A stretch of 29,066 nt of DNA. Origin: a virus. This document shows, one piece after another, positions 23,027 to 29,066 of this stretch. Below the pieces are notes generated by a model. That model ran no database searches and was not told the DNA's origin. It saw nothing but the letters and a program-made list of their open reading frames with translations. A program made the position numbers and the translations under genes. Location: positions 1 through 29,066 of the IMG/VR virus record IMGVR_UViG_3300023116_000238; one strand, given 5' to 3'. Each line of letters opens with the position of its first letter. Within the stretch, counting starts at the first letter, position 1.

Positions 23027-23422
23027 TTATTCATCTCCTGTTTCGGTAGGGGTTTCTGCCTCTTCCACTGGCTCGGCTACGGGTTCCGGGTTTAAGAAAG
23101 CATTGACGGATTTGAGAAGAGTGGCCTTGGTGGCGTAGCCGCCAACCTCAAGTCCTCTTTCTGTCATCCAAGTCACAAGGTCCTTCTTGGTCCAGCCAGC
23201 ATCGGGGATGCCATCGTTGCCTTCGTCAACCGTAACACCTGCATCGCCCTCAATGCGCCAGTATTTGGCGCTCAACGAAGCCCGGTGATGGTCAAGCCAT
23301 TCCTGCGTCACTTCAAAGGGGACACCTCGCAAGCAAACAGTTCGCTTCATACCGGGAACTGCCCGCTCAAAGTAAGGGCCAAGTGAAGTAATAGTAGGCA
23401 GAAGAGTCACCTCAAGCAACAA
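23027..23422 (-). CDS. Head protein with SAP/HeH-like motif
   Basis: Up to 131 residues. The frame opens at TTG 23422 within the end of the preceding gene. GAGGTGA at 23407-23413 points to a start near GTG 23410 or later, and the first ATG is at 23350, so the true N-terminus is uncertain. Residues about 25-60 (MKRTVCLRGVPFEVTQEWLD) resemble the opening strand and helix of small head-completion proteins. Residues about 78-112 (GWTKKDLVTWMTERGLEVGG, then TKATLLKSVNAFL) form a helix-extended loop-helix like SAP/HeH motifs, known for contacting DNA. The tail is acidic and Pro/Glu-rich. It may be a head-completion or packaged-DNA-contacting protein. Confidence 0.65.
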   Translation of the reverse strand: MLLEVTLLPTITSLGPYFERAVPGMKRTVCLRGVPFEVTQEWLDHHRASLSAKYWRIEGDAGVTVDEGNDGIPDAGWTKKDLVTWMTERGLEVGGYATKATLLKSVNAFLNPEPVAEPVEEAETPTETGDE

Positions 23423-23813
23423 TTGCCCACATGGTCGTCAGAGTAGCCGTTGGTCCACCTACGACCGTAAAGGTCACAACACCATCAGCGACCGTAGCGG
23501 TCACTGCGTCAGCGGCGTCAGCGGTGTCTCCAATAATAACTGCAAGGACTTGGCTACCGTCTCCGCCGGCCGTCAAGGTGTCAGCCGTTGTAATCGTAGC
23601 CAAAGTTCCACAAACCAGTTTTGCACCAGCGACGGCGTTACCGTCACTGTTGGATGCAAGGAAACCGGTAAGGCTGCCGGGGTAAGAGCCGCCAGCGTTG
23701 CCGTCCAACCAGTTGGTGTCGCCACCGGGAGTTCCAGCGTACAGGTCCAGTTCAAAAGTGTTCGTAAAAACGACGGTTTCAGTACCGCCACCGTTCGTCA
23801 AAGTTACTGCCAT
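23412..23813 (-). CDS. Small beta-rich protein after the capsid gene (decoration candidate)
   Basis: A 133-residue protein, ATG start with GGAGATGATG just upstream. It is rich in Gly, Thr, Ala, Val and Asp and nearly free of basic residues, with repeated short strands (TETVVFTNTFELDLYAGTP; ADAVTATVADGVVTFTVVGG) and a hydrophobic C-terminus TTMWAIVA. This composition and the position directly after the major capsid gene match head decoration or fibre-like cement proteins in many tailed viruses. No specific family was recognised. Its stop TGA is embedded in GAGGTGA, which serves the following gene. Confidence 0.65.
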   Translation of the reverse strand: MAVTLTNGGGTETVVFTNTFELDLYAGTPGGDTNWLDGNAGGSYPGSLTGFLASNSDGNAVAGAKLVCGTLATITTADTLTAGGDGSQVLAVIIGDTADAADAVTATVADGVVTFTVVGGPTATLTTMWAIVA

Positions 23814-23850
23814 ATTTCATCATCTCCATGTTTTTTTTGTCGTTTCTCCA

Positions 23851-24996
23851 TCACTCCAAGTCGCGGATTGAGCCATGACCACCGAAGAAAGTGTTCCACA
23901 CCTCTCCCATGGTTCGGTACAGCCCCTCTTGACCGAGGCGGTTGATGGCGAATGGGTCACCGGTCTCAATGCCGGATTCGTAGTATTGCGTTGGCTTGGC
24001 CACACTGAAATGCATGTAGTCCGTATCAAGGAAGTACATGCGGCTGATACCGGAGGCGGCCTTTTTAACATCCTTGGAAGGAATGATTGGGACACCGTTG
24101 TAAGTAGCCACAATGAAACCAGCCTCAACACCGGGCACACCCTTCACACCGTTGAAGGTGGGGGTGACTCGCTTCTCTTCCATGAACCGCTGTTGGGCTT
24201 GGAGGAGTTGCTGAATGCGCATCAAGGTGTCGTAGCCCGTAAGGATAACCTTCGGGTTGCCACCACGGACCCAAATCTTTTGGAAAAGGTCGTCAATGTG
24301 GTCAAGACTGAGCACACGGTTGGTGTTGTGGGTTCCGGAAACATTCTCTTCGGCGTAAGACCAAGAGTTTGCAGCGGCATCACGGTCAATGCTGTAAATG
24401 TCAGCATCAGCGTCACTCGTCAAGTAGCCGTTTGCGTTGGTCATTGAAGAGCCGAGCGTAATGCGGTCCAAAGACTCGTAGTCGTTACCAGCAGGTTCGT
24501 CAGCGTCCTCAAGGAGCATTTTGTTGATTTCTTCTGCGTGGTGCTTACCCATTTCTTCCTTGAGGATGGAACGGATGTCGCCAAGACCGTCGTCCTTGTC
24601 GTTAAGGAAGATGGCCATTTCGCTCATGTCAAAGGTGTGAGCGATGGTCTTTGGCTTTGCAGCGATGTTTTGGAAGGTTGGCTTGGTCGTGTCGGGCAAG
24701 GTGCCGTTCTCAGCGATGCCGCCACCCTTGGAGGAGTCGGGGCGAGCCGTGACAACACGCCATCCACTTCGGTCCCAAGGCTTCTTTGGAAGGATGGAGA
24801 AGGCGTTGAACTCTTGGTTCAACTGGCTCCAAACTTTGCGTCCGTAGATGGCTTGGTAGGTACCAGCCGTGGTGGACAACATTGGTGCGTCAGCCTTCAA
24901 AAGTTCGCTACCGGAGTAGGCGTAGCCCATGTTGGAGCCAGCGCCGTAGTAGTAGCGTTCCATGTCGTTGATTGTGCGTAGGTAATTTCGTGCCAT
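23851..24996 (-). CDS. Major capsid protein, HK97 fold
   Basis: A 381-residue protein, ATG start; AAAGGAGAG seven bases upstream overlaps the protease/scaffold stop and is among the strongest ribosome sites here, as expected for a highly expressed protein. An N-terminal helical arm (residues about 1-50) is followed by an E-loop-like segment (GWRVVTARPDSSKGGGIAEN, then PTFQNIAAKPKTIAHTFDMS), a spine helix (LKEEMGKHHAEEINKMLLED) and a long P/A-domain part (NPKVILTGYDTLMRIQQLLQ; GFIVATYNGVPIIPSKDV). It ends with strands around YFLDTDYMHFSVAKPTQYYE. Size, order and the protease-scaffold neighbour support an HK97-type shell protein. No separate delta domain is needed because a scaffold is encoded just upstream. 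Confidence 0.85.
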   Translation of the reverse strand: MARNYLRTINDMERYYYGAGSNMGYAYSGSELLKADAPMLSTTAGTYQAIYGRKVWSQLNQEFNAFSILPKKPWDRSGWRVVTARPDSSKGGGIAENGTLPDTTKPTFQNIAAKPKTIAHTFDMSEMAIFLNDKDDGLGDIRSILKEEMGKHHAEEINKMLLEDADEPAGNDYESLDRITLGSSMTNANGYLTSDADADIYSIDRDAAANSWSYAEENVSGTHNTNRVLSLDHIDDLFQKIWVRGGNPKVILTGYDTLMRIQQLLQAQQRFMEEKRVTPTFNGVKGVPGVEAGFIVATYNGVPIIPSKDVKKAASGISRMYFLDTDYMHFSVAKPTQYYESGIETGDPFAINRLGQEGLYRTMGEVWNTFFGGHGSIRDLE

Positions 24997-25011
24997 ATTT
25001 CATCTCTCCTT

Positions 25012-25863
25012 TCAGTTAAATGCTCTCCCAGCCAGTTGATGGACTTCGTCCCATGACATGTTCGCCAAATCTTGGGTGGAAGGAACGGTAATGGAAGGTG
25101 CGGCTTCCGACTTGCGGAGAGTCGTACCTTCGCCAGTGGCGAGGGAGTCAATGCGCTCACTGAGAGCAGTGACTGCCTTTTCAATGGAGGCGAGTGGGCC
25201 ACGAGCGTCAAACTCGGAAGCACGGCGAGACTCAATTTCAGCCGTCTGCTCTTTGGCAAGGCGGTCAGCAAAGACAGCGCCAAGACTGGTTTTGAGTTGC
25301 TTCTCAATGGAAGCAGCCTTGTAAGCAGCATAGGCTTCCTCAACTTGTGCCGGGGTCAAGTCCGATGGGGACAAGAAGCCCTTGGAGACATCGCCGCTGC
25401 TGGAGCCGCTGTTGAGTTTGCCGATGGCGTTGGTAGAAGGAGAGCCGTTTTCTTGGACTCGTCCCTTCGCCTGTGCAGCAAAGTATTGTGCACCGTCGGT
25501 GGAACCGAGGTCCGAACCAAGGTTGGCCTTGGAGAGTTGGTCAAAGTGCAAGCGGGCACCGTCAGTGTCCACTCCAGCGGATTTGAGAGTGTTCTCCATC
25601 CAGTGGAGGTAGTCTTCGGTAATCACATCGCTGTATTCGCTTTTGGCGTACATGCCTTCTTTTTCGTCTTCTTCGGCCATTTCGTCACCTTTGTCTTCTT
25701 CGGTTTTTTTGTCTTCGGGTTTGTCGTCGTCTCTCTTGTCCTTCATGTGCTCCTTCAAACCTTCGGGCATTTCGCCCTCGCCTTTTTCCATGGCATCCAG
25801 TCGCAGGTTAATTCGGTCAAGAACTGACGAGAGTTCGCTCATTGCTTCGTTTTCGTTGGTCAT
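25012..25863 (-). CDS. Nested in-frame scaffold protein (internal start)
   Basis: An ATG at 25863, codon 179 of the protease gene and in the same frame, has a perfect AAGGAGGA seven bases upstream. Translation from it gives a 283-residue protein without the protease domain: MTNENEAMSELSSVLDRINL, an acidic region with runs of Glu/Asp/Lys, a Ser/Gly-rich linker, helix VEEAYAAYKAASIEKQL and a C-terminal coiled coil. It ends at the shared stop just before the capsid gene. Lambda uses the same plan (C protease and internal Nu3 scaffold), providing many scaffold copies per protease. The ribosome site and frame are seen directly; expression is inferred. Confidence 0.75.
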   Translation of the reverse strand: MTNENEAMSELSSVLDRINLRLDAMEKGEGEMPEGLKEHMKDKRDDDKPEDKKTEEDKGDEMAEEDEKEGMYAKSEYSDVITEDYLHWMENTLKSAGVDTDGARLHFDQLSKANLGSDLGSTDGAQYFAAQAKGRVQENGSPSTNAIGKLNSGSSSGDVSKGFLSPSDLTPAQVEEAYAAYKAASIEKQLKTSLGAVFADRLAKEQTAEIESRRASEFDARGPLASIEKAVTALSERIDSLATGEGTTLRKSEAAPSITVPSTQDLANMSWDEVHQLAGRAFN

Positions 25864-26397
25864 TGTGGTGTCCTCCTTCAATATGCGGAAGGTCGCTTCG
25901 GGGTTGATACCCTTTTCACAAATGGTAACTTCATGCAGTTCCAGTTTGGAGATTTCCGTGTAGTCGCCATGTTGGCTGTCGGATTTGTTGACACGCTTGA
26001 AAGCCTGCCCTCCAATACTGAATCCACGAAGGGACCCTTTGCGAATCTCGTTAGCCACTTCTCGGGCTTTCTCAATGTCGTCACGCACCTTGATGACGAC
26101 AAAAAGGCCGGCATCATCAACGCCGGACTTCCAAAGTCGGCCACTGCTATCAGTGTACGAGTCAATAACGCTACCGACTTGAATGTTGGAGTGAGCCAAC
26201 TGAACATTGCGAAACTCTTGAGACTTCATGAAGCCATCAAAAGCATTCTTGAGTGCGTCTCGGGTAATCAAATCCCCTTGCTTGTCCACCATCTCAACGG
26301 AGGCGTAGCCTGCAACGACAAGGTCACCACTGCTCTTGAGAACCGAAATACTACCCGTCTGTGAGAACGGGGAGGTTCGGAGAGGGGAGGCCATCAT
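25012..26397 (-). CDS. Prohead protease with C-terminal scaffold region
   Basis: A 461-residue protein, ATG start; AGGAG lies 12 bases upstream. Residues about 18-165 match the caudovirus prohead serine protease/XkdF type. The strand LVVAGYASVEMVDKQGDLIT (26-45) opens the domain. The candidate catalytic His is H69 in VQLAHSN and the candidate Ser is S127 in LRGFSIGGQ. A late acidic strand KLELHEVTICEKGINPEA follows, as in this family. From residue 179 the sequence is a scaffold: a helix SELSSVLDRINLRLDAMEKG, a very acidic Lys/Asp/Glu stretch, a Ser/Gly linker and a C-terminal coiled coil (LASIEKAVTALSERIDSLAT). The protease should mature the prohead by removing scaffold and possibly itself. 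The catalytic assignment is by pattern, not alignment. Confidence 0.8.
   Translation of the reverse strand: MMASPLRTSPFSQTGSISVLKSSGDLVVAGYASVEMVDKQGDLITRDALKNAFDGFMKSQEFRNVQLAHSNIQVGSVIDSYTDSSGRLWKSGVDDAGLFVVIKVRDDIEKAREVANEIRKGSLRGFSIGGQAFKRVNKSDSQHGDYTEISKLELHEVTICEKGINPEATFRILKEDTTMTNENEAMSELSSVLDRINLRLDAMEKGEGEMPEGLKEHMKDKRDDDKPEDKKTEEDKGDEMAEEDEKEGMYAKSEYSDVITEDYLHWMENTLKSAGVDTDGARLHFDQLSKANLGSDLGSTDGAQYFAAQAKGRVQENGSPSTNAIGKLNSGSSSGDVSKGFLSPSDLTPAQVEEAYAAYKAASIEKQLKTSLGAVFADRLAKEQTAEIESRRASEFDARGPLASIEKAVTALSERIDSLATGEGTTLRKSEAAPSITVPSTQDLANMSWDEVHQLAGRAFN
25871..25878 (-). promoter_or_regulatory. Internal Shine-Dalgarno for nested scaffold
   Basis: The minus-strand sequence AAGGAGGA lies inside the protease coding region, seven bases before an in-frame ATG. 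It is the most complete Shine-Dalgarno match I found in the window. In that frame it encodes Lys-Glu-Asp, codons that could easily have been written differently, so the match suggests selection for internal initiation. Confidence 0.8.
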
Positions 26398-26424
26398 TGC
26401 TGGCGAATACTCCTGTCATGGTAT

Positions 26425-29066
26425 TTAATCAGTATGGATGACGGCTTTTTCATCAGTGAGTTCTAAATTGTCTTGCAGTGCACCGCTTTCCTTGGGTTTG
26501 CGCTTGTCTTCTGCACGCTCTTTGTTTTCCCGCTCAATGTCGCGGACATCATAATCCGGCATGGTTTTAGCATCATTGAGGTTTGTAGGCCCACTGGGTG
26601 ATTCTATAGGTGTACCGTAATCAAACCCGAGCCCTTTAGCCCCACCATGATAATCGCCAACGGCACCTACACTGCTTTTCTCCAATAATCGCTCTAACAG
26701 AATCAAACTTTTGCTCAAAAGGTGCTGTTTCTTTTGTTTCCATTCAGTGTCCTTTACTTTGTGCGGTTGGGTGAGTGGCTTTGCAGGCTCAACGGACTCC
26801 TTTACCTCGGACTTTTCTTCAATCTCCAATTCTCCTTTGAGTAGGACACCTACGACGGGTGACCAAAACGGTCGCTGACTTTCACTGAGTCGCAGGACAT
26901 ACGGGTTGTCCGCTTGAGGCGTGTGAACTGACCACTCGTCGTCTCGCATAGACGCTTTGTAGATTACTGCATCGTCGCCAATTTTGATTTGAACATACCT
27001 GCCTTTGCGGAACACTTCTACAGGGTGATGATACAGTTCTCCTTTTGCAAGCATGGATAAGGATTCGGAACTTACCAGTCCTTCGCCTTCGGCTTCACCT
27101 TCAATTTTCGGAGCATGAACCGTGTAGACTTTTTGTCGCTCCGAAGCCTCAGTTTCCGTCACATTGGTGACATCTACCCGCACCAAGTCCCCTACATCGT
27201 ACTTGTCTTCACTTTGGAACGATGCGCCGACATCCATGTAGTCGTTACCCTCGTGCTCTACTTTGCGGTCACCCAAGTCTTCCCCATGTGCGATAGGGCC
27301 AGTGCCCAGCCGATAGTGATACGGGCCATCACCGCGTCGGTCAAGTACCATCAGCACCACCTCCGAACCGGGTTGCAGCATCACCCACTTTGGGTGCCGA
27401 GGCTCACCTTTCATGTAAGCCGACTTAGCGTCTCGCATCAAAATGCGTGGTCCTTCCAAGTTCTTGACAGCCGACTTCAAACCAGCATCATCAGTGAGTT
27501 TCGTGTCGGAGGCACTGGGAGTATGCACCATTTCCACACTTTCAAGAGCGCCCCGCATAATTTTGATACGCTCTTGGATGGGCATGTCGTAAGTGTCATT
27601 ACCGTCAAACTCCAATATGTCAAAAATGTGGATAACATCCTTGCCGCGAATAGCGTCAATCACGAAGTCCTTTTCACTGACTTTCTTGAACGCCTCCTTT
27701 TCTTCATCCGAAAGGTCGGCCTTTGATTCAACCTTATCATTCTTTTTCGTGACGAAAAAACGAGGGCCCTCGGGAAAGTCACTGACAATCCAATCGCCAG
27801 TAAACCCTTTCAAATACTCCATATCGTCCAATTCAAAAATACGATGCATGGCTTGCAGCGAAGGCACACCGTCCGGCATATCCTTACGGATATAGTCCGG
27901 ATTTGTCAGCGAAGCCAAAAGCGAAGGCCCATCCATCTTATTTGTCGGAGCCGTTACTTCTTCATTACGGCTTCGCCCAAGGAGATTCTTTCGTTTACCT
28001 CTTGGTTGCCTTTCAATTGGTACATCCGAGCGATGGTCGCCAAAGTAATTACGGTGCATCGGGGCAAGCGCATGAGCGTTCTCCAAAGTAGGCGTCACCA
28101 ACGATAATGGCTCGGGCTCATCCAGTCGGTACACCACCGGCTTACCGCTTTCGTCAAGGTACATACCGAGCGTAACATCGTGCACTGTTCCCCATTCCAT
28201 GCGGTAAGCAGGGCTGTCGTAAAGCGACTGGATTCCGTAGTTTTCATGGGTCCCTGCCCCTCCACCAATTTTCTTGGGTTTAAGTTCCTTGACCTTTTCT
28301 ACAATGTTTTGCATGATTTTTGGCTCATGTTCGGGAAGCAAAACGATAAACGAATCAAGAATGCCGATGCGCTTTTCCGCCCGATTGTCAACCTTGTCAG
28401 CAATTTTCTTTCCTTTGATTCGGCGGGGCTGTATGGCTTTGTTGTCAGCCAAAAAGTCGTCATCAGCAAGCAACATACCGTTAGCACTCGCCCGACTTCG
28501 GTGACCTAAAGTATTCTTGACTTCTTGAAGAGCCGAGAATATTTTTGCTCTTCGCTGGTGACGACGCCTCATGGGGTCGCCTGCGACAAGCGATTCTCGT
28601 TCTTCGGGGCTAAGTTGACTTTGCTGACTCGGTTTCAATCCATGCTGACTTAGCATGACATGGGTATCATATTTTTGAGGTTCACCACGATGGATGTCAT
28701 GCAGCATAACTTGCGACCGAGGGGCCGTTGTGTTTTGTGCACGGAACTTCTTTTTCTTCTCGCCGGTTTCGTCAAGGTAATACGACAAATCGTCGGTAAG
28801 GTGAGAATGAATGTCACCCATACCTTGTAGGTCGTATTCACTCAAATGCTCTCCCAAACCGCCTTGCAAAAACTCCTCAACAGGAAGAACATAGAAAGAC
28901 TGGTCTTCGCCAAACTGGTCCTTCAATTTTTTGTAAACTGCCCTTAGCCTTTGAACAGCACTGTCTCGCGCAATATTTGTGCGACCCCGTACAACGGTAC
29001 CCATTTCCGGGCGAGAGTCGTCACGCTCCACATTCTGCATACCCAAGGCCTCCAACCAGTCTTCTC
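26425..29066 (-). CDS. Large head-module protein with degenerate ligase-like domain, 5' end missing
   Basis: The frame is open to the right edge. A TTG at 29055 is in frame, but codons before it continue, so the gene probably starts outside the window; at least 876 residues are present. The first about 400 (numbered from 29055) are charged and helical and not recognised. About 405-570 resembles an ATP-dependent DNA ligase adenylation domain: DWIVSDFPEGPRFFVTKKND (motif I place), VIDAIRGKDVIHIFDILEFD (III/IIIa place), PRILMRDAKSAYMKGE (IV place) and PKWVMLQPG (V place). An OB-like segment follows (KYDVGDLVRVDVTNVTET). The motif I Lys and motif III Asp-Gly-Glu are absent, so it is probably catalytically dead. 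The C-terminal part is charged with coiled-coil segments. It lies directly before the protease, where portal or head-morphogenesis genes occur; it may be a portal extension. Confidence 0.6.
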   Translation of the reverse strand, partial: EDWLEALGMQNVERDDSRPEMGTVVRGRTNIARDSAVQRLRAVYKKLKDQFGEDQSFYVLPVEEFLQGGLGEHLSEYDLQGMGDIHSHLTDDLSYYLDETGEKKKKFRAQNTTAPRSQVMLHDIHRGEPQKYDTHVMLSQHGLKPSQQSQLSPEERESLVAGDPMRRRHQRRAKIFSALQEVKNTLGHRSRASANGMLLADDDFLADNKAIQPRRIKGKKIADKVDNRAEKRIGILDSFIVLLPEHEPKIMQNIVEKVKELKPKKIGGGAGTHENYGIQSLYDSPAYRMEWGTVHDVTLGMYLDESGKPVVYRLDEPEPLSLVTPTLENAHALAPMHRNYFGDHRSDVPIERQPRGKRKNLLGRSRNEEVTAPTNKMDGPSLLASLTNPDYIRKDMPDGVPSLQAMHRIFELDDMEYLKGFTGDWIVSDFPEGPRFFVTKKNDKVESKADLSDEEKEAFKKVSEKDFVIDAIRGKDVIHIFDILEFDGNDTYDMPIQERIKIMRGALESVEMVHTPSASDTKLTDDAGLKSAVKNLEGPRILMRDAKSAYMKGEPRHPKWVMLQPGSEVVLMVLDRRGDGPYHYRLGTGPIAHGEDLGDRKVEHEGNDYMDVGASFQSEDKYDVGDLVRVDVTNVTETEASERQKVYTVHAPKIEGEAEGEGLVSSESLSMLAKGELYHHPVEVFRKGRYVQIKIGDDAVIYKASMRDDEWSVHTPQADNPYVLRLSESQRPFWSPVVGVLLKGELEIEEKSEVKESVEPAKPLTQPHKVKDTEWKQKKQHLLSKSLILLERLLEKSSVGAVGDYHGGAKGLGFDYGTPIESPSGPTNLNDAKTMPDYDVRDIERENKERAEDKRKPKESGALQDNLELTDEKAVIHTD

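Noticed and set aside
23831-23838. Run of eight T on the plus strand between capsid and decoration genes, as a terminator
   Set aside because: On the transcribed direction this is a run of A, not T, and no hairpin precedes it; it more likely leaves the next ribosome site unstructured.
23875-24447. Plus-strand open frame of 190 codons
   Set aside because: It lies opposite the well-supported capsid gene; His/Val-rich shadow of minus-strand codon bias, no neighbours on that strand.
25700-25712. A7 run in the scaffold coding region as a programmed frameshift site
   Set aside because: The zero frame reads AAA-AAA-ACC preceded by C, which does not fit the X-XXY-YYZ heptamer, and no useful product is encoded in the -1 frame.
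25072-25827. Plus-strand open frame of 251 codons
   Set aside because: It is exactly antisense to the scaffold region; its Phe/Val/Gly-rich translation is the mirror of Lys/Glu/Asp-rich coding, and it has no ribosome site.
27115-27726. Plus-strand open frame of 203 codons
   Set aside because: It is antisense to the ligase-like protein, whose motif order and ribosome context support the minus strand.

Overview
The window is one uninterrupted stretch of virion-structure genes from a tailed double-stranded DNA virus (HK97-fold, Caudoviricetes type). Every supported gene is on the minus strand, so transcription runs from high to low coordinates. Junctions are tightly packed: most genes overlap or are separated by fewer than 15 bases, and the largest gap is 37 bases. 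There is no non-coding stretch over 300 bases. I saw no tRNA, rRNA, CRISPR array, insertion sequence, integrase, promoter or terminator. The host cannot be proved from this window. Ribosome-binding sites centred on GAGGTGA or GGTGA, often fused to the upstream stop codon, together with marine-looking, insertion-rich structural proteins of intermediate base composition, fit a virus of uncultivated marine archaea (for example Marine Group II, 'magrovirus'-like). A bacterial phage remains possible.

Head module (29066 to about 22300). A large protein cut by the window edge carries what looks like a degenerate DNA-ligase-type nucleotidyltransferase domain followed by an OB-like domain. It is followed by a prohead protease gene whose 3' half is also a nested, in-frame scaffold gene with its own perfect Shine-Dalgarno site. 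Next come the HK97-fold major capsid protein, four small genes (candidate decoration or head-completion proteins, one with a SAP/HeH-like helical motif, one only 57 residues long), a small zinc-ribbon protein, and an 813-residue Met/Gln/Glu-rich protein of unknown role.

Neck and tail module (about 19900 to 11400). This contains a 622-residue probable head-tail adaptor, a tail-terminator-like protein, a 674-residue probable tail tube protein, a small acidic repeat protein, an overlapping pair of small proteins placed like tail assembly chaperones, a 153-residue protein resembling the C-terminal end of a tape measure protein, and two tandem paralogous distal-tail or hub-like proteins. Adaptor and tube are several times their usual size, while the only protein in the tape-measure position is tiny.

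Distal tail (11396 to 1). A single reading frame stays open for at least 3,798 codons and runs off the left edge. I read it triplet by triplet and found no stop. It begins with a LamG/concanavalin-like lectin domain and continues as beta-rich, Gly/Asn/Thr/Ser/Asp-rich sequence. It is most likely the tail-tip or receptor-binding protein and takes up about 39% of the window.

Together the genes would build the prohead (protease, scaffold, capsid protein), finish and decorate it, attach the neck, form the tail tube, and cap it with a hub carrying one enormous adhesion protein. The less familiar parts are the giant tail-tip protein, the ligase-like domain next to the protease, the nested scaffold start and the apparent miniature tape measure.
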